The notes: a model not told the origin generated them from the sequence alone. 64,000 bases of DNA from Streptomyces aureus (GCF_000725495.1 NZ_JNZD01000001.1:248001-312000); one strand, 5' to 3'; positions 48,992 to 59,868 are shown, counted from the stretch's first letter. Numbers and translations are program-made.

Positions 48992-51022
48992 TCAGCCGTT
49001 CTTGATGCGGTTCGTGAGCTCGGTGACCTGGTTGTAGATCGAGCGGCGCTCCGCCATCAGAGCGCGGATCTTGCGGTCGGCGTGCATCACGGTCGTGTGG
49101 TCACGGCCGCCGAACTGCGCGCCGATCTTCGGCAGCGACAGATCGGTGAGCTCACGGCACAGGTACATGGCGATCTGCCGTGCCGTCACCAGGACGCGGC
49201 TGCGCGAGGACCCGCACAGATCGTCCACCGTCAGTCCGAAGTAGTCGGCGGTGGCGGCCATGATCGCGGTCGCGGTGATCTCGGGCGCCGAGTCCTCGCC
49301 GCCCGGGATCAGGTCCTTGAGCACGATCTCCGTCAGACCGAGGTCCACCGGCTGCCGGTTGAGCGACGCGAACGCCGTCACCCGGATGAGCGCGCCCTCC
49401 AGCTCGCGGATGTTGCGCGAGATCCGGGACGCGATGAACTCCAGCACCTCCGGCGGGGCGTTGAGCTGCTCCTGGACCGCCTTCTTGCGCAGGATCGCGA
49501 TACGGGTCTCCAGCTCGGGCGGCTGGACGTCGGTGATCAGACCCCACTCGAAGCGGTTGCGCAGCCGGTCCTCCAGGGTGACCAGCTGCTTGGGCGGCCG
49601 GTCGCTGGAGAGCACGATCTGCTTGTTCGCGTTGTGCAGCGTGTTGAAGGTGTGGAAGAACTCCTCCTGCGTCGACTCCTTGTCCGCGAGGAACTGGATG
49701 TCGTCGACGAGCAGGATGTCCATCTCCCGGTAGCGCTTGCGGAAGCTGTCGCCCTTGCCGTCGCGGATGGAGTTGATGAACTCGTTCGTGAACTCCTCCG
49801 AGCTCACGTACCGCACCCTGGTACCGGGGTAGAGGCTGCGGGCGTAGTGCCCGATCGCGTGCAGCAGGTGCGTCTTGCCGAGCCCCGACTCCCCGTAGAT
49901 GAACAGGGGGTTGTACGCCTTCGCCGGAGCCTCGGCGACGGCCACGGCGGCGGCGTGCGCGAAGCGGTTCGAGGCGCCGATCACGAACGTGTCGAAGAGG
50001 TACTTCGGGTTCAGCCGAGCGGTGGGTTCACCCGGACCGGGCGCCGGCGCGGACTGCGCGGACTTCGCTCCGGGGGCACCGCCCACGGACGGCGGCACGG
50101 GACCGCCCCTGCGGCCCTGAGGGCTCTCCGAGGGGTCCTGCAGTTCGCGGCGGTCGGGGCGCTGGTCGTAGTCCTGGCGCTGCTGCTCGTAGGGCGGGCG
50201 TTCCACCGACTGGGGCCGGTAGTCCTGCGGCGGGGAGGCGTAGGGGTCGCGCTCGGGGAAGCCGAGGCGCTGCTGCTGCCAGCCGTAGTCGTCCTGGGAG
50301 TGGCGCGGCCAGGCGCCCGGCTCGGGGCGCTGGTAGTCCGGGTACGCCGGACGGGCGGTCGGGAGCTGGTCGCCGGGGGCGCCGGGCAGCGGCTCGGCGC
50401 GGCCGCCGCGGTGGTCGTCGGCGCGGTGGCGGCCGTAGCCCTCGTACGCGTCGCGGCGGGAGTCGTACGGAGCGCGGTCGTCGCGGTTCTGCGGCTCGTA
50501 GCCCCCCCGGTCCTCGCGGGACTGGGCACCGTCGTAGGAACCGCCGTCGTAGCCGCCCCGGTCGTCCCGGCCCTTGTTCTCGTAGGCCCCGCGGTCGTCC
50601 CGGCCCCCTGACCCGTCGTACGGGCCGCCGTCGTAGCCGCCGCGGTCGTCACGGCCCTGGTTCTCGTACGGGTCGCGGCCCTGGCCGGCCGAGGCGGGGA
50701 GCTCGGGCTCCTCGTAGCGCGGCGGGGCGGGCACCGCGGGCTCGCCGGCGGAGTCGTCGACGGTGATGGCGATGCGGATGGGGCGGCCGCACTCGCGGCT
50801 CAGGGTCTCGCTGACGATGGGGGCGAGACGGCCTTCGAGTACGTTCTTGGCGAACTCGTTGGGGACGGCGAGCAGAGCGGTGTCCGCGACCAGCGCCAGC
50901 GGCTGGCAGCGCTTGATCCAGTGCTCGTCCTTGACCTCGACACCCTGCCCGCGGCCCTCGCCCAGCAGTTGTTCCAGTACGCGTGGCCACACTGCGGCAA
51001 GATCGGCAGGTACGTCAGCCAC
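48992..51022 (-). CDS. dnaA: Chromosomal replication initiator DnaA
   Basis: The 676-residue protein has the usual domains: I (1-90, [16 protein letters not shown]...), a very long disordered domain II (about 95-335, full of Arg/Asp/Gly/Tyr), and the AAA+ domain III with Walker [10 protein letters not shown], Walker [11 protein letters not shown] and the Arg finger region. Domain IV carries the DnaA box-binding HTH ([41 protein letters not shown]). The extended domain II is typical of Streptomyces. It starts with GTG. It binds the boxes in the adjacent oriC. Confidence 0.98.
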   Translation of the reverse strand: MADVPADLAAVWPRVLEQLLGEGRGQGVEVKDEHWIKRCQPLALVADTALLAVPNEFAKNVLEGRLAPIVSETLSRECGRPIRIAITVDDSAGEPAVPAPPRYEEPELPASAGQGRDPYENQGRDDRGGYDGGPYDGSGGRDDRGAYENKGRDDRGGYDGGSYDGAQSREDRGGYEPQNRDDRAPYDSRRDAYEGYGRHRADDHRGGRAEPLPGAPGDQLPTARPAYPDYQRPEPGAWPRHSQDDYGWQQQRLGFPERDPYASPPQDYRPQSVERPPYEQQRQDYDQRPDRRELQDPSESPQGRRGGPVPPSVGGAPGAKSAQSAPAPGPGEPTARLNPKYLFDTFVIGASNRFAHAAAVAVAEAPAKAYNPLFIYGESGLGKTHLLHAIGHYARSLYPGTRVRYVSSEEFTNEFINSIRDGKGDSFRKRYREMDILLVDDIQFLADKESTQEEFFHTFNTLHNANKQIVLSSDRPPKQLVTLEDRLRNRFEWGLITDVQPPELETRIAILRKKAVQEQLNAPPEVLEFIASRISRNIRELEGALIRVTAFASLNRQPVDLGLTEIVLKDLIPGGEDSAPEITATAIMAATADYFGLTVDDLCGSSRSRVLVTARQIAMYLCRELTDLSLPKIGAQFGGRDHTTVMHADRKIRALMAERRSIYNQVTELTNRIKNG

Positions 51023-51420
51023 GGGGCACGCTCTCTCACGGGTCCCACGAACGTGTGGTTCTGGGAACGGGTTGGGAAGTCAGTCGCTTGGGGCGGGGGG
51101 AACAAAGCCGCTGGGGCGGCGGGATGGGAACGAATCGGAGTTCAGCCACGGTAGTCAGGGCGACGGGTGCGGTTCAAGTTGTTGTCCCCAGCCTGTGGAT
51201 AGTGTCCCTCGTCGGCGGTTGGTTTGACCGGATGGCGTAGCCGCGCGTACCGTAACCAGGTCGAGTTGTCGATGGCTGCTGCCGCCTGCCTCCGATGGGC
51301 ACAGATCGCGAAGAGTGATCGGGAAGCGGTGCACTCGGGCGTAATGCGAGTTTCCTCGTGGGCGCACGGTGACAGCCAGGACGGCACCCCGCCACCACCG
51401 ATTCTTTCTGGAGCCCCCGA
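51023..51420. promoter_or_regulatory. dnaA-rpmH divergent promoter region with a DnaA box
   Basis: 398 bases between divergent genes. A minus-strand DnaA-like box CTATCCACA lies at 51193-51201, suited to dnaA autoregulation. The rpmH promoter lies to the right; an exact start cannot be set by eye. Confidence 0.5.
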
Positions 51421-51558
51421 GTGAGCAAGCGCACCTTCCAGCCGAACAACCGTCGTCGCGCCAAGACCCACGGCTTCCGCCTGCGGATGCGCACCCGTGC
51501 CGGCCGCGCGATTCTCGCGAACCGCCGTGGCAAGGGTCGCGCCAGCCTGTCCGCCTGA
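51421..51558 (+). CDS. rpmH: 50S ribosomal protein L34
   Basis: The 45-residue protein [20 protein letters not shown]... is a full-length L34 with the conserved [29 protein letters not shown] core. It begins with GTG and has a typical position next to rnpA, 21 bases upstream of it. L34 is a component of the large ribosomal subunit. Confidence 0.97.
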   Translation: MSKRTFQPNNRRRAKTHGFRLRMRTRAGRAILANRRGKGRASLSA

Positions 51559-51579
51559 TTACTCACAGGTCATGATGTC

Positions 51580-51951
51580 GTGCTGCCTACCGAGCATCGG
51601 CTGAGGCGGCGCGAGGACTTCGCGACCGCGGTACGCCGAGGACGCCGGGCCGGACGCCCGCTTCTCGTCGTCCATCTACGTAGCGGTGCACCGGACCCGC
51701 ACGCGCCTGGGGAGAGCGCTCCCTCGACGCGTGCGGGTTTCGTCGTGAGCAAAGCCGTGGGCGGAGCCGTCGTCCGCAACAAGGTGAAGCGCAGGCTTCG
51801 CCATCTGATGCGGGACCGGGTCGCCCTGTTGCCCCCCGGTAGCCTGGTAGTCGTACGAGCGCTGCCCGGTGCGGGTGACGCCGACCATGAACAGCTGGCC
51901 CGAGACCTGGATGCCGCCCTGCAGCGGCTGCTGGGAGGGGGCGCGCGATGA
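51580..51951 (+). CDS. rnpA: Ribonuclease P protein component
   Basis: A 123-residue basic protein with the RNase P signature [16 protein letters not shown] and the N-terminal [22 protein letters not shown]. It helps the RNase P RNA process tRNA 5' ends. It starts with GTG. Its stop overlaps yidD by 4 bases (ATGA). Confidence 0.96.
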   Translation: MLPTEHRLRRREDFATAVRRGRRAGRPLLVVHLRSGAPDPHAPGESAPSTRAGFVVSKAVGGAVVRNKVKRRLRHLMRDRVALLPPGSLVVVRALPGAGDADHEQLARDLDAALQRLLGGGAR

Positions 51952-52298
51952 AGTACCCACTGCTTGCACTGATCAAGCTGTACCAGTGGACGATCAGCCC
52001 GTTGCTCGGGCCGGTCTGCAAGTACTACCCGTCGTGCTCCCGATACGGCTACACAGCCATCGACCGGCACGGTGCGATCAAGGGAACGGCACTCACCGCC
52101 TGGCGCATCCTCCGGTGCAATCCGTGGTCGCTGGGCGGCGTGGACCATGTTCCGGAGCGCAAGCGTCCGCGGTGGCACGAGCTGCTGCGCAACGCCTGGC
52201 GTGCACGCAAGGGCGGGACCTCCGCCGAACCGGCCACCGGGGACACCACTGCCCCGGTCCCGGCCGCAGAGACCCCGTCCCATGCTCAAGGAGCTTGA
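51948..52298 (+). CDS. yidD: Membrane protein insertion efficiency factor YidD
   Basis: The 116-residue protein has the conserved YidD core: [61 protein letters not shown], with three Cys. It is amphipathic and membrane-associated and supports YidC-dependent insertion. A basic C-terminal extension is common in Streptomyces. Confidence 0.95.
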   Translation: MKYPLLALIKLYQWTISPLLGPVCKYYPSCSRYGYTAIDRHGAIKGTALTAWRILRCNPWSLGGVDHVPERKRPRWHELLRNAWRARKGGTSAEPATGDTTAPVPAAETPSHAQGA

Positions 52299-52301
52299 TT
52301 A

Positions 52302-53600
52302 GTGGACACGATTGCCAATCTTTTCAGCTTCATCACGACACCCGTTTCCTGGGTCATCGTCCAGTTCCACACGGTGTACGGCGCCATCTTCGGCCCCGAC
52401 ACCGGGTGGGCCTGGGGCTTGTCCATCGTGTCCCTGGTGATTCTGATCCGGATCTGCCTGATCCCGCTCTTCGTGAAGCAGATCAAGGCCACCCGGGCGA
52501 TGCAGACGCTGCAGCCCGAGATGAAGAAGATCCAGGAGCGCTACAAGAACGACAAGCAGCGCCAGTCCGAAGAGATGATGAAGCTGTACAAGGACGCGGG
52601 CACCAACCCGCTCTCCTCGTGCCTTCCCATCCTGGCGCAGTCCCCGTTCTTCTTCGCCCTGTACCACGTGCTCAACGGCATCGCGTCCGGTGAGACCGTA
52701 GGTGTGATCAACCAGAGCCTCCTGGAGAGCGCGCAGAAGGCGCACATCTTCGGCGCCCCGCTGGCCGCGAAGTTCCTGGACAGCGCCGCGGACGTCGAGA
52801 AGCTCGGCGCCTCGCTGATGGACGTCCGCGTCGTCACCGCGATCATGATCGTGCTGATGTCGGGCTCGCAGTTCTACACGCAGCGCCAGCTGATGACCAA
52901 GAACGTCGACACGACGGTGAAGACGCCGTTCATGCAGCAGCAGAAGATGCTGATGTACGTCTTCCCGATCATGTTCGCCTTCTTCGGTATCCGCTTCCCC
53001 GTCGGTGTCCTCATCTACTGGCTGACCACCAACGTGTGGACCATGGGCCAGCAGATGTACGTCATCCGCAACAACCCGACCCCGGGTTCGAAGGCTCAGG
53101 CCGCCTACCTGGAGCGCCTGCAGAAGCACGTCACGCAGCACGGCAAGACCCGTGGCCGCGGCCAGAAGGCCATCGTCAAGGCCATCGTCGCCAAGGGCCG
53201 CGACCGCAACGAGTTCGAGCGCAAGTTCATCAACGGGCTGACCAAGGCGGGCCTCGTGGCCCAGCCCGACGGCCTCGTGGTGGCCGGCGAGAACGTGACG
53301 GTCGTCGAGTCCGAGGACGGCACCACCGCGACCACCGCGGCTGCCGCTCCCAAGCGACAGCAGCCGAAGCGCCAGACCAAGGCGCAGCGCCAGTCGGGTG
53401 GGACCTCCGGCAGCACGCCGGCGGACGAGCCGGAGCCGAAGACGTCGCTGACCAAGTCCGACGAGCCGCAGGACACCAAGCCCTCCGCCGCGAAGCCGGC
53501 CCCGGGAAGCGGCAACAAGCCCGGCACCGGTAGCCGCAGCAAGGCCCAGTCCGGACAGCGCAAGGGCCCGCAGCGGCCCAAGTCCCCGTCCAAGAAGTAA
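52302..53600 (+). CDS. yidC: Membrane protein insertase YidC
   Basis: The 432-residue protein has five membrane helices of the YidC/Oxa1 core and the cytoplasmic coiled hairpin ([51 protein letters not shown]). The groove Arg lies in [22 protein letters not shown]. The C terminus is a long basic Lys/Gln/Ser tail (from about 330) that probably contacts ribosomes. It starts with GTG three bases after the yidD stop. Confidence 0.96.
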   Translation: MDTIANLFSFITTPVSWVIVQFHTVYGAIFGPDTGWAWGLSIVSLVILIRICLIPLFVKQIKATRAMQTLQPEMKKIQERYKNDKQRQSEEMMKLYKDAGTNPLSSCLPILAQSPFFFALYHVLNGIASGETVGVINQSLLESAQKAHIFGAPLAAKFLDSAADVEKLGASLMDVRVVTAIMIVLMSGSQFYTQRQLMTKNVDTTVKTPFMQQQKMLMYVFPIMFAFFGIRFPVGVLIYWLTTNVWTMGQQMYVIRNNPTPGSKAQAAYLERLQKHVTQHGKTRGRGQKAIVKAIVAKGRDRNEFERKFINGLTKAGLVAQPDGLVVAGENVTVVESEDGTTATTAAAAPKRQQPKRQTKAQRQSGGTSGSTPADEPEPKTSLTKSDEPQDTKPSAAKPAPGSGNKPGTGSRSKAQSGQRKGPQRPKSPSKK

Positions 53601-53615
53601 GAAGGAGTCCATCCC

Positions 53616-54125
53616 GTGACGGAAGGCACCACCTCCGCCGCCGCTGAGGGCGACACCCTGACCCGCCTGGAGCAGGAGGGCGAGATCGCGGCGGACTACC
53701 TCGAGGGTCTGCTCGACATCGCCGATCTCGACGGCGACATCGACATGGACGTCGAGGCCGACCGCGCCGCTGTCTCGATCATCAGCGACTCGGGCGGTCG
53801 AGACCTGCAGAAGCTGGTCGGCCGCGACGGCGAGGTGCTGGAGGCGCTCCAGGAGCTCACGCGTCTGGCCGTGCACCGGGAGACCGGTGACCGCAGCCGG
53901 CTGATGCTGGACATCGCCGGTTTCCGGGCCAAGAAGCGCGAGGAGCTCACCGAGCTGGGTGCCAAGGCCGCCGCCGAGGTCAAGAGTTCCGGTGAGCCGG
54001 TCAAGATGGACCCGATGACGCCCTTCGAGCGCAAGGTCGTGCACGACGCGGTCAAGGCCGCGGGCCTGCGCAGCGAGTCTGAGGGCGAGGAGCCGCAGCG
54101 CTTCGTCGTCGTGCTCCCCGCCTGA
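53616..54125 (+). CDS. jag: Jag/KhpB-like RNA-binding protein (KH and R3H domains)
   Basis: A 169-residue protein with a Jag KH-like domain ([62 protein letters not shown]) and an R3H domain ([21 protein letters not shown]...[35 protein letters not shown]). It binds RNA and is linked to cell-wall and elongation control in other Gram-positives. GTG start after AAGGAG; a strong terminator follows. Confidence 0.93.
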   Translation: MTEGTTSAAAEGDTLTRLEQEGEIAADYLEGLLDIADLDGDIDMDVEADRAAVSIISDSGGRDLQKLVGRDGEVLEALQELTRLAVHRETGDRSRLMLDIAGFRAKKREELTELGAKAAAEVKSSGEPVKMDPMTPFERKVVHDAVKAAGLRSESEGEEPQRFVVVLPA

Positions 54126-54141
54126 TCGGTACGTACGTTCC

Positions 54142-54180
54142 TTCGGCCCCGTCTGTTGCGCAGACGGGGCCGAATTTTGT
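54142..54180 (+). terminator. Rho-independent terminator after jag
   Basis: Perfect 14-base arms (54142-54155 and 54161-54174) around TTGCG, followed by TTTTGT. Confidence 0.9.
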
Positions 54181-54243
54181 CAGCCTGATAGTCCTGGTGA
54201 TCAGCGCTCAGTGCGCTCAAGCGGTACGGAAGGACGGTCCCCC

Positions 54244-54960
54244 GTGACGGAGGCAGCGGAGCTTCCCCCCGCGCCCGAGCAGGCGCGTGAGGTATTCGGT
54301 GATCGCTTCGCGGACGCGGTCCGGTACGCGGAGCTGCTGGCCGAGGCGGGAGTCCAGCGTGGGCTGATCGGCCCCCGTGAAGTCCCCCGGCTCTGGGAGC
54401 GGCACCTGCTGAACTGCGCGGTGCTCTCCGAGGTCGTGCCGGAGGGCGTGACCGTGTGCGACGTCGGCTCCGGGGCGGGGCTGCCTGGCATCCCGCTGGC
54501 GCTCGTCCGCGAGGACCTCAAGATCACCCTGCTGGAGCCGCTGCTGCGCCGGACCAACTTCCTGACCGAGGTCGTGGAACTGCTCGGCCTCGACCATGTG
54601 ACCGTCGTGCGCGGCCGCGCCGAGGAGGTCATGGGGAAGGTGCAGCCGGTCCACGTGGTGACGGCCCGGGCGGTCGCGCCGCTCGACCGGCTGGCTACGT
54701 GGGGCATCCCGCTGCTGCGCCCGTACGGGGAGATGCTGGCGCTCAAGGGCGACACCGCCGAGGAGGAGCTGAAGGCCTCTGCGACCGCGCTCAGCAAGCT
54801 CGGCGCCGTGGAGACCTCCATCCTCCAGGTCGGTGAGGGCATCGTGGACCCGATGTCCACCGTGGTTCGGGTCGAGGTGGGCGAGAGCCCGGGCGGCGTG
54901 CGGTTCGCGGCCAAGCGGGCCAAGGCTGCCAGGACGGGCCGGACGCGTCGCCGGCGCTGA
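54244..54960 (+). CDS. rsmG: 16S rRNA m7G527 methyltransferase RsmG (GidB)
   Basis: A 238-residue SAM-dependent methyltransferase with [16 protein letters not shown] (SAM motif I, about residue 70), [12 protein letters not shown] and [12 protein letters not shown]. It methylates G527 of 16S rRNA; its loss gives low-level streptomycin resistance and altered antibiotic production in Streptomyces. The GTG at 54244 is chosen for its AAGGAC site; an upstream in-frame ATG at 54211 is less likely. A terminator lies between it and parA. Confidence 0.95.
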   Translation: MTEAAELPPAPEQAREVFGDRFADAVRYAELLAEAGVQRGLIGPREVPRLWERHLLNCAVLSEVVPEGVTVCDVGSGAGLPGIPLALVREDLKITLLEPLLRRTNFLTEVVELLGLDHVTVVRGRAEEVMGKVQPVHVVTARAVAPLDRLATWGIPLLRPYGEMLALKGDTAEEELKASATALSKLGAVETSILQVGEGIVDPMSTVVRVEVGESPGGVRFAAKRAKAARTGRTRRRR

Positions 54961-54984
54961 TCCATGGCGCGGTGAGGATCGCTG

Positions 54985-55018
54985 CTCCCGGTTCCCGCAC
55001 GGCGGGGCCGGGAGTTTT
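54985..55018 (+). terminator. Terminator after rsmG
   Basis: CTCCCGG...CCGGGAG with inner pairing and a following TTTT. Confidence 0.7.
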
Positions 55019-55150
55019 CCGTCCGGTGCCAGGAGTTGTTTCTCACTCCCTCGCGATCGACCCCACCAAGGGGAGTGATTGTGCAAAAGCTGACAAACCT
55101 GTGCATATCGGAGTGTCGCGCCGTGATGGCCTGAGCGGCTCGGCATCGTT

Positions 55151-55164
55151 GTTTCACGTGAAAC
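55151..55164. other. parS: parS site
   Basis: Exact palindrome GTTTCACGTGAAAC upstream of parA. Confidence 0.9.
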
Positions 55165-55259
55165 GTCGCTCACTGTTGCACGGCATCATCAGTCGCGGCC
55201 GAGCTGCGGCCGAACCCCGCGAGCGGAGGCCCCTCGGGTCACTCGGAGGGGCCCCGGAG

Positions 55260-55268
55260 TTGTCCACA
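55260..55268 (+). promoter_or_regulatory. DnaA box upstream of parA
   Basis: Exact TTGTCCACA in the rsmG-parA gap, about 55 bases before the likely parA start. Confidence 0.55.
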
Positions 55269-55322
55269 GAGGTGGATTTCTCCACAGAACAACGGGCCTC
55301 GCTGGTTCACGACCCCAATGGC

Positions 55323-56396
55323 ATGGGAGGCTCTGTTCATTGCGAGCCTGAAGTCGAGGAGAGTGAATCCTTGCGGTCCGACGCCAACATCGCGGGACCG
55401 ATGACCGATCCGGTCCCCGGTCCCCGTACCGAGTCGATGGGGGAGGATGTTTCACGTGAAACACCGCCTCCGATGGACGACACTCCCATCGGTCGTGCTG
55501 CCCAACTGGCTGTGGAGGCGCTAGGTCGCGCCGGCGAGGGTCTGCCACGACCCGAGCAGACCCGAGTCATCGTGGTCGCCAACCAGAAGGGTGGGGTGGG
55601 TAAGACCACGACCACGGTCAACCTTGCGGCCTCCCTGGCCCTGCACGGTGGCCGGGTTCTGGTGATCGACCTCGACCCTCAGGGCAATGCCTCCACGGCG
55701 CTGGGGATCGATCACCATGCCGAGGTTCCGTCGATCTATGACGTGCTGATCGACAGCAAGCCGCTCTCCGAGGTCGTCCAGCCGGTCCCTGATGTCGAGG
55801 GTCTCTTCTGCGCCCCTGCCACCATCGACCTCGCCGGTGCGGAGATCGAGCTGGTGTCGCTGGTGGCGCGTGAGAGCCGGCTCGACCGGGCGATCCTGGC
55901 CTACGAGCAGCCGCTGGACTACGTCCTCATCGACTGCCCGCCGTCGCTCGGTCTGCTGACCGTCAACGCGCTGGTCGCCGGAGCAGAGGTCCTCATCCCG
56001 ATCCAGTGCGAGTACTACGCCCTCGAGGGCCTGGGTCAGCTTCTGCGCAACGTCGACCTGGTCCGCGGGCACCTCAACCCGGAGCTCCACGTCTCGACGA
56101 TTCTGCTCACCATGTACGACGGACGGACCCGCCTCGCGTCGCAGGTCGCGGAGGAGGTGCGCAGCCACTTCGGTAAGGAGGTGCTGCGGACGAGCATCCC
56201 TCGCTCGGTACGTATCTCGGAGGCCCCGAGTTATGGCCAGACAGTTCTGACCTACGATCCGGGTTCAAGCGGTGCTCTCTCGTATCTTGAGGCAGCACGC
56301 GAAATCGCCCTGCGAGGGGTCGGTGTGGCGTACGACGCGCACCATGCCCATGTGGGCGGACAGAACGATCAGAACATGGTGGAGGGGATCCAGTGA
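55323..56396 (+). CDS. parA: Chromosome partitioning ATPase ParA
   Basis: The protein has a deviant Walker A ([19 protein letters not shown]), [13 protein letters not shown], and [11 protein letters not shown]. It forms filaments in aerial hyphae and organises ParB-parS complexes before septation. The start is uncertain: the ATG at 55323 gives 357 residues, while one at 55401 would give 331; neither has a good ribosome site. The N-terminal 80 residues are disordered. A parS site lies inside the gene (encoding VSRET). The stop overlaps parB (GTGA). Confidence 0.95.
   Translation: MGGSVHCEPEVEESESLRSDANIAGPMTDPVPGPRTESMGEDVSRETPPPMDDTPIGRAAQLAVEALGRAGEGLPRPEQTRVIVVANQKGGVGKTTTTVNLAASLALHGGRVLVIDLDPQGNASTALGIDHHAEVPSIYDVLIDSKPLSEVVQPVPDVEGLFCAPATIDLAGAEIELVSLVARESRLDRAILAYEQPLDYVLIDCPPSLGLLTVNALVAGAEVLIPIQCEYYALEGLGQLLRNVDLVRGHLNPELHVSTILLTMYDGRTRLASQVAEEVRSHFGKEVLRTSIPRSVRISEAPSYGQTVLTYDPGSSGALSYLEAAREIALRGVGVAYDAHHAHVGGQNDQNMVEGIQ
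55449..55462. other. parS: parS site inside parA
   Basis: Exact GTTTCACGTGAAAC within the 5' part of parA; in frame it encodes VSRET. Confidence 0.9.
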
Positions 56397-57487
56397 GCGA
56401 CCGACGAAGGGGTCTGGGGCGGGGCCTTGGCGCGCTGATCCCAGCGGCTCCGACAGGTGACCGGCCGGGCGTCTCGGCGAGTGGGGCACCCTCCTCGCCG
56501 GCCGCCGGTCCCGTGATCACCGCGGAGCGCGGTGTGGCGGCGGCGAAGGTGACAACGCTGCCGTCTGTTTCACATGAAACGGAGGAGGCGTCGGTTGTCG
56601 GATCGCTGGAGTCGCTTCAGGCTCCGGTCGGCGCCCATTTCGCCGAGCTGCCTCTCGACGCCATCACGCCCAACCCGCGTCAGCCGCGTGAGATCTTCGA
56701 CGAGGACGCTCTCGCCGAGCTGGTCACCTCCATCAAGGAGGTCGGTCTCCTCCAGCCCGTCGTCGTGCGCCAGGTGGCCTCCGGGCGCTACGAGCTCATC
56801 ATGGGCGAGCGCCGCTTCCGCGCCTGCCGTGAGGCCGGGCTCGAAGCCATTCCGGCGATCGTGCGTGCCACGGAGGACGAGAAGCTTCTCCTGGACGCTC
56901 TCCTGGAGAACCTCCACCGGGCTCAGCTGAACCCGCTGGAAGAGGCGGCGGCCTACGACCAGCTGCTCAAGGACTTCAACTGCACGCACGACCAGCTGGC
57001 CGACCGGATCGGCCGGTCGCGGCCGCAGGTCTCCAACACCCTGCGTCTGCTGAAGCTGTCCCCTGCGGTCCAGCGTCGTGTGGCGGCCGGAGTCCTCTCC
57101 GCAGGACATGCTCGCGCACTGCTCGCGGTCGACGACTCGGAGGAGCAGGACCGCCTGGCTCACCGCATCGTGGCCGAGGGGCTCTCGGTGCGGGCCGTGG
57201 AAGAGATCGTGACGCTGATGGGGTCGCGTCCGCAGACGGCTCAGCGTGCCAAGGGGCCGAGGGCCGGCAGCAGGGTCTCTCCCGCGCTGAGCGATCTGGC
57301 GACGCGTCTCTCGGACCGCTTCGAGACCCGGGTGAAGGTCGACCTGGGGCAGAAGAAGGGCAAGATCACTGTCGAGTTCGCTTCGATGGAAGACCTCGAG
57401 CGCATCCTCGGCTCCCTCGCTCCCGGTGAGGGCCCCGTCCTTCAGAAGAGCCTTCTGGACGACGATTCGGACGACGCGGAAGGCTGA
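56393..57487 (+). CDS. parB: Chromosome partitioning CTPase-type ParB
   Basis: A 364-residue protein starting with the typical [13 protein letters not shown]. The CTP-binding N domain carries [15 protein letters not shown] and the conserved GERRFRA box. The HTH ([25 protein letters not shown]) binds parS, and the C-terminal part dimerises. It spreads around the parS cluster near oriC. GTG overlaps parA. A parS variant lies inside its own 5' region. Confidence 0.96.
   Translation: MSDRRRGLGRGLGALIPAAPTGDRPGVSASGAPSSPAAGPVITAERGVAAAKVTTLPSVSHETEEASVVGSLESLQAPVGAHFAELPLDAITPNPRQPREIFDEDALAELVTSIKEVGLLQPVVVRQVASGRYELIMGERRFRACREAGLEAIPAIVRATEDEKLLLDALLENLHRAQLNPLEEAAAYDQLLKDFNCTHDQLADRIGRSRPQVSNTLRLLKLSPAVQRRVAAGVLSAGHARALLAVDDSEEQDRLAHRIVAEGLSVRAVEEIVTLMGSRPQTAQRAKGPRAGSRVSPALSDLATRLSDRFETRVKVDLGQKKGKITVEFASMEDLERILGSLAPGEGPVLQKSLLDDDSDDAEG
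56567..56580. other. parS: parS-like site (one mismatch) inside parB
   Basis: GTTTCACATGAAAC, one base from consensus, encoding VSHET. Confidence 0.75.
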
Positions 57488-57529
57488 GCCGGCCTTCCGG
57501 TGGATCGACGACCGATCGGTCCTCTCAGA

Positions 57530-57572
57530 AGCGGGCCGTGTCCGGCGAGAGCCGGAACACGGCCCGCTCTTT
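57530..57572 (+). terminator. Terminator after parB
   Basis: AGCGGGCCGTGTCCGGC pairs with GCCGGAACACGGCCCGCT (one bulge) and is followed by CTTT. Confidence 0.85.
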
Positions 57573-57668
57573 GCTTTCTGCCGGTATCGAGGGAATCGCA
57601 TCGTGGATACGATGCGATGGGGTATGGCGCATTTACCTGGCAGCACCTTCATCGGGGAGGCGGGGGTC

Positions 57669-57926
57669 ATGCAGACCGTGAGCCGTACCGGACTGGTGAC
57701 CGCGGGTCTGGGCCTGGGAGCGGTCGGCGGGTTCGTCGGCAGCCTGCTCAGAGAGCGGAGCCATCTCACAGCCGCCCGTGACGCCGCGGGCGAGGGAAGC
57801 GAGGAACAGCCTTCATGGGGCGCCGGTTCGTACCGCTCACGCTGGACAACCTTCCGGACCTTCCCCAACGCTGTCGTGCGTGCGTCTTCTGGGAACTGGA
57901 TCCTGTCAGCGGGGAAGCCGCGGTAA
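57669..57926 (+). CDS. Possible small membrane protein overlapping the acetyltransferase gene
   Basis: An 85-residue frame starting at ATG with a strong GGGGAGG site about 10 bases upstream. Its first 45 codons show normal high GC at the third position, and residues 7-26 form a membrane helix (TGLVTAGLGLGAVGGFVGSL). The last 112 bases overlap the acetyltransferase gene in another frame, which weakens the case. It could be a small membrane protein whose translation couples to the next gene. Confidence 0.4.
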   Translation: MQTVSRTGLVTAGLGLGAVGGFVGSLLRERSHLTAARDAAGEGSEEQPSWGAGSYRSRWTTFRTFPNAVVRASSGNWILSAGKPR

Positions 57927-58432
57927 AGGCGGGCACGAGCACCCTGGAGAAGGAAGGGTGGATCTCCTCGGTCCTGCTGGACTGGGGATCCTGCGGCCGG
58001 GTCGCCTACGTGGACGACGTGCCGGTGGGCTATGTGCTCTACGCGCCGCCGGCGTATGTCCCCCGCTCCACGGCGTTCCCCACGAGCCCGGTGGCACCGG
58101 ATGCGGTCCAGCTCATGACGTCGTTCATCATGCCGGGCTATCAGGGTCAGGGACTGGGCCGGGTGATGGTCCAGACGGTGGCCAAGGATCTCCTCCGTCG
58201 TGGCTTCAAGGCGATCGAGGCGTTCGGAGACGCCCGGTGGAAAGAGCCCGCCTGCGTGCTCCCCGCCGACCATCTCGTCGCGGTGGGATTCAAGACCGTG
58301 CGCTCACATGCCCGGTACCCCCGCCTGCGCCTGGAACTGCGGACGACGCTCTCCTGGAAGGAAGACGTGGAACTGGCACTGGACCGGCTCCTCGGAGCGG
58401 TTCAGAAGGAGCCGGCGCTGCGTCCACTGTGA
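57815..58432 (+). CDS. GNAT family N-acetyltransferase
   Basis: The 205-residue protein has the GNAT core with the acetyl-CoA loop MPGYQGQGLGRVMVQTVAKDL and strand VAYVDDVPVGYVLYA. The N-terminal RRFVPLTLDNLPDLPQRCRACVFWELDP contains the Cys/Trp motif common to a Streptomyces subfamily encoded next to parB. The substrate is unknown. A strong terminator separates it from trxA on the opposite strand. Confidence 0.88.
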   Translation: MGRRFVPLTLDNLPDLPQRCRACVFWELDPVSGEAAVKAGTSTLEKEGWISSVLLDWGSCGRVAYVDDVPVGYVLYAPPAYVPRSTAFPTSPVAPDAVQLMTSFIMPGYQGQGLGRVMVQTVAKDLLRRGFKAIEAFGDARWKEPACVLPADHLVAVGFKTVRSHARYPRLRLELRTTLSWKEDVELALDRLLGAVQKEPALRPL

Positions 58433-58450
58433 CGGTGCTCGACGACACGG

Positions 58451-58484
58451 CGAAGGGGCCGACCCGAGTGGGTCGGCCCCTTCG
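58451..58484. terminator. Bidirectional terminator between acetyltransferase and trxA genes
   Basis: Perfect 15-base arms (58451-58465 and 58470-58484) around GAGT, ending one base before a parS site. Confidence 0.9.
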
Positions 58485-58485
58485 T

Positions 58486-58499
58486 GTTTCACGTGAAAC
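58486..58499. other. parS: parS site beside a terminator
   Basis: Exact GTTTCACGTGAAAC in the convergent intergenic region. Confidence 0.9.
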
Positions 58500-58526
58500 A
58501 GCTGCCGCGTCCGCGGCCGTCGACGA

Positions 58527-58859
58527 CTAGTCGGCGATGAAGTCCTCGAGGTCGCGCACGATCGCGGCCTTCGGCTTGGCGCCGACGATGGTCTTGGCGA
58601 CCTCGCCACCCTGGTAGACGTTCAGGGTCGGGATCGACATGACGCCGTACTTGGCGGCCGTCGCCGGGTTCTCGTCGATGTTGAGCTTGACGATCTCGAT
58701 CTTGTCGCCGTGCTCCGCGGCGATGGCCTCGAGCGACGGGGCGATCTGGCGGCACGGACCGCACCAGGCGGCCCAGAAGTCCACCAGGACGGGCTTGTCG
58801 TTCTTGAGGACGTCCTGCTCGAAGGAGTCGTCGGTCACGTTCTTGAGGGTGCCGGCCAC
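58527..58859 (-). CDS. trxA: Thioredoxin
   Basis: A 110-residue thioredoxin with the active site FWAAWCGPCRQIAP (residues about 29-42) and the cis-Pro loop SIPTLNVYQGG. It starts with GTG. It reduces protein disulfides using electrons from TrxB, encoded 49 bases upstream in the same operon. Confidence 0.97.
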   Translation of the reverse strand: MAGTLKNVTDDSFEQDVLKNDKPVLVDFWAAWCGPCRQIAPSLEAIAAEHGDKIEIVKLNIDENPATAAKYGVMSIPTLNVYQGGEVAKTIVGAKPKAAIVRDLEDFIAD

Positions 58860-58908
58860 GGCGGGCTCCTTAACTTGTTTCTGCGGTGGGGAGGGAGGAG
58901 GGAGGGAA

Positions 58909-59868
58909 TCAGACGGTGGCGGCCGCGGTCTCGCTGTCCGCAAGGGCGGCGAGGTAGCGCTCGGCGTCGAGGGCGGCGGAGCAGCCGGTGCCGGCCGCGG
59001 TGATCGCCTGGCGGTACGTGTGGTCGACGACGTCACCGGCGCCGAAGACACCCGTGACGTTGGTGCGGGTCGAAGGCGCGGAGACCTTCAGGTAACCCTC
59101 GCCGTCCAGGTCGAGCTGGCCCTTGAAGAGTTCGGTGCGCGGGTCGTGGCCGATCGCGATGAACAGACCCGTCACCGGCAGCTCCGAGGTCTCGCCGGTC
59201 TTCAGGTTGCGGAGCGTCAGACCCTCCAGCTTCGGGTTGCCCTTGATCTCGGCGACCTCGCTGTCCCAGATGAACTTGATCTTCGGGTCGGCGAAGGCAC
59301 GCTCCTGCATCGCCTTGGAGGCACGGAGGCTGTCCCGGCGGTGAACGATGGTGACGGACTTCGCGAAGCGGGAGAGGAAGGTGGCCTCCTCCATCGCGGT
59401 GTCGCCACCGCCGATCACGGCGATGTCGTGGTCCTTGAAGAAGAAGCCGTCACAGGTCGCGCACCAGGAGACGCCACGCCCGGAGAGGGTGTCCTCGTTG
59501 GGCAGACCGAGCTTGCGGTGCTGCGAGCCCGTCGTGACGATCACGGCCTTGGCGCGGTGCACCGTGCCCGCGGTGTCCGTGACGGTCTTGATCTCACCCG
59601 TCAGGTCGACGGCGACGACGTCGTCCGGGACCAGCTCGGCACCGAAGCGCTCGGCCTGGGCGCGCATGTTGTCCATGAGCTCGGGGCCCATGATGCCGTC
59701 CTGGAAGCCGGGGAAGTTCTCGACCTCGGTGGTGTTCATCAGCGCACCGCCTGCGGTGACGGCGCCTTCGAAGACCAGCGGCTTCAGCGACGCGCGCGCG
59801 GTGTAGAGCGCCGCCGTGTAGCCGGCGGGCCCAGACCCGATGATGATCACGTTACGGACGTCGCTCAC
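58909..59868 (-). CDS. trxB: Thioredoxin reductase
   Basis: A 319-residue flavoprotein with FAD motif [14 protein letters not shown], redox site [15 protein letters not shown] motif [12 protein letters not shown] and the C-terminal [21 protein letters not shown]. It transfers electrons from NADPH to thioredoxin. It starts with GTG. A sigma-R type promoter lies 71-97 bases upstream. Confidence 0.97.
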   Translation of the reverse strand: MSDVRNVIIIGSGPAGYTAALYTARASLKPLVFEGAVTAGGALMNTTEVENFPGFQDGIMGPELMDNMRAQAERFGAELVPDDVVAVDLTGEIKTVTDTAGTVHRAKAVIVTTGSQHRKLGLPNEDTLSGRGVSWCATCDGFFFKDHDIAVIGGGDTAMEEATFLSRFAKSVTIVHRRDSLRASKAMQERAFADPKIKFIWDSEVAEIKGNPKLEGLTLRNLKTGETSELPVTGLFIAIGHDPRTELFKGQLDLDGEGYLKVSAPSTRTNVTGVFGAGDVVDHTYRQAITAAGTGCSAALDAERYLAALADSETAAATV

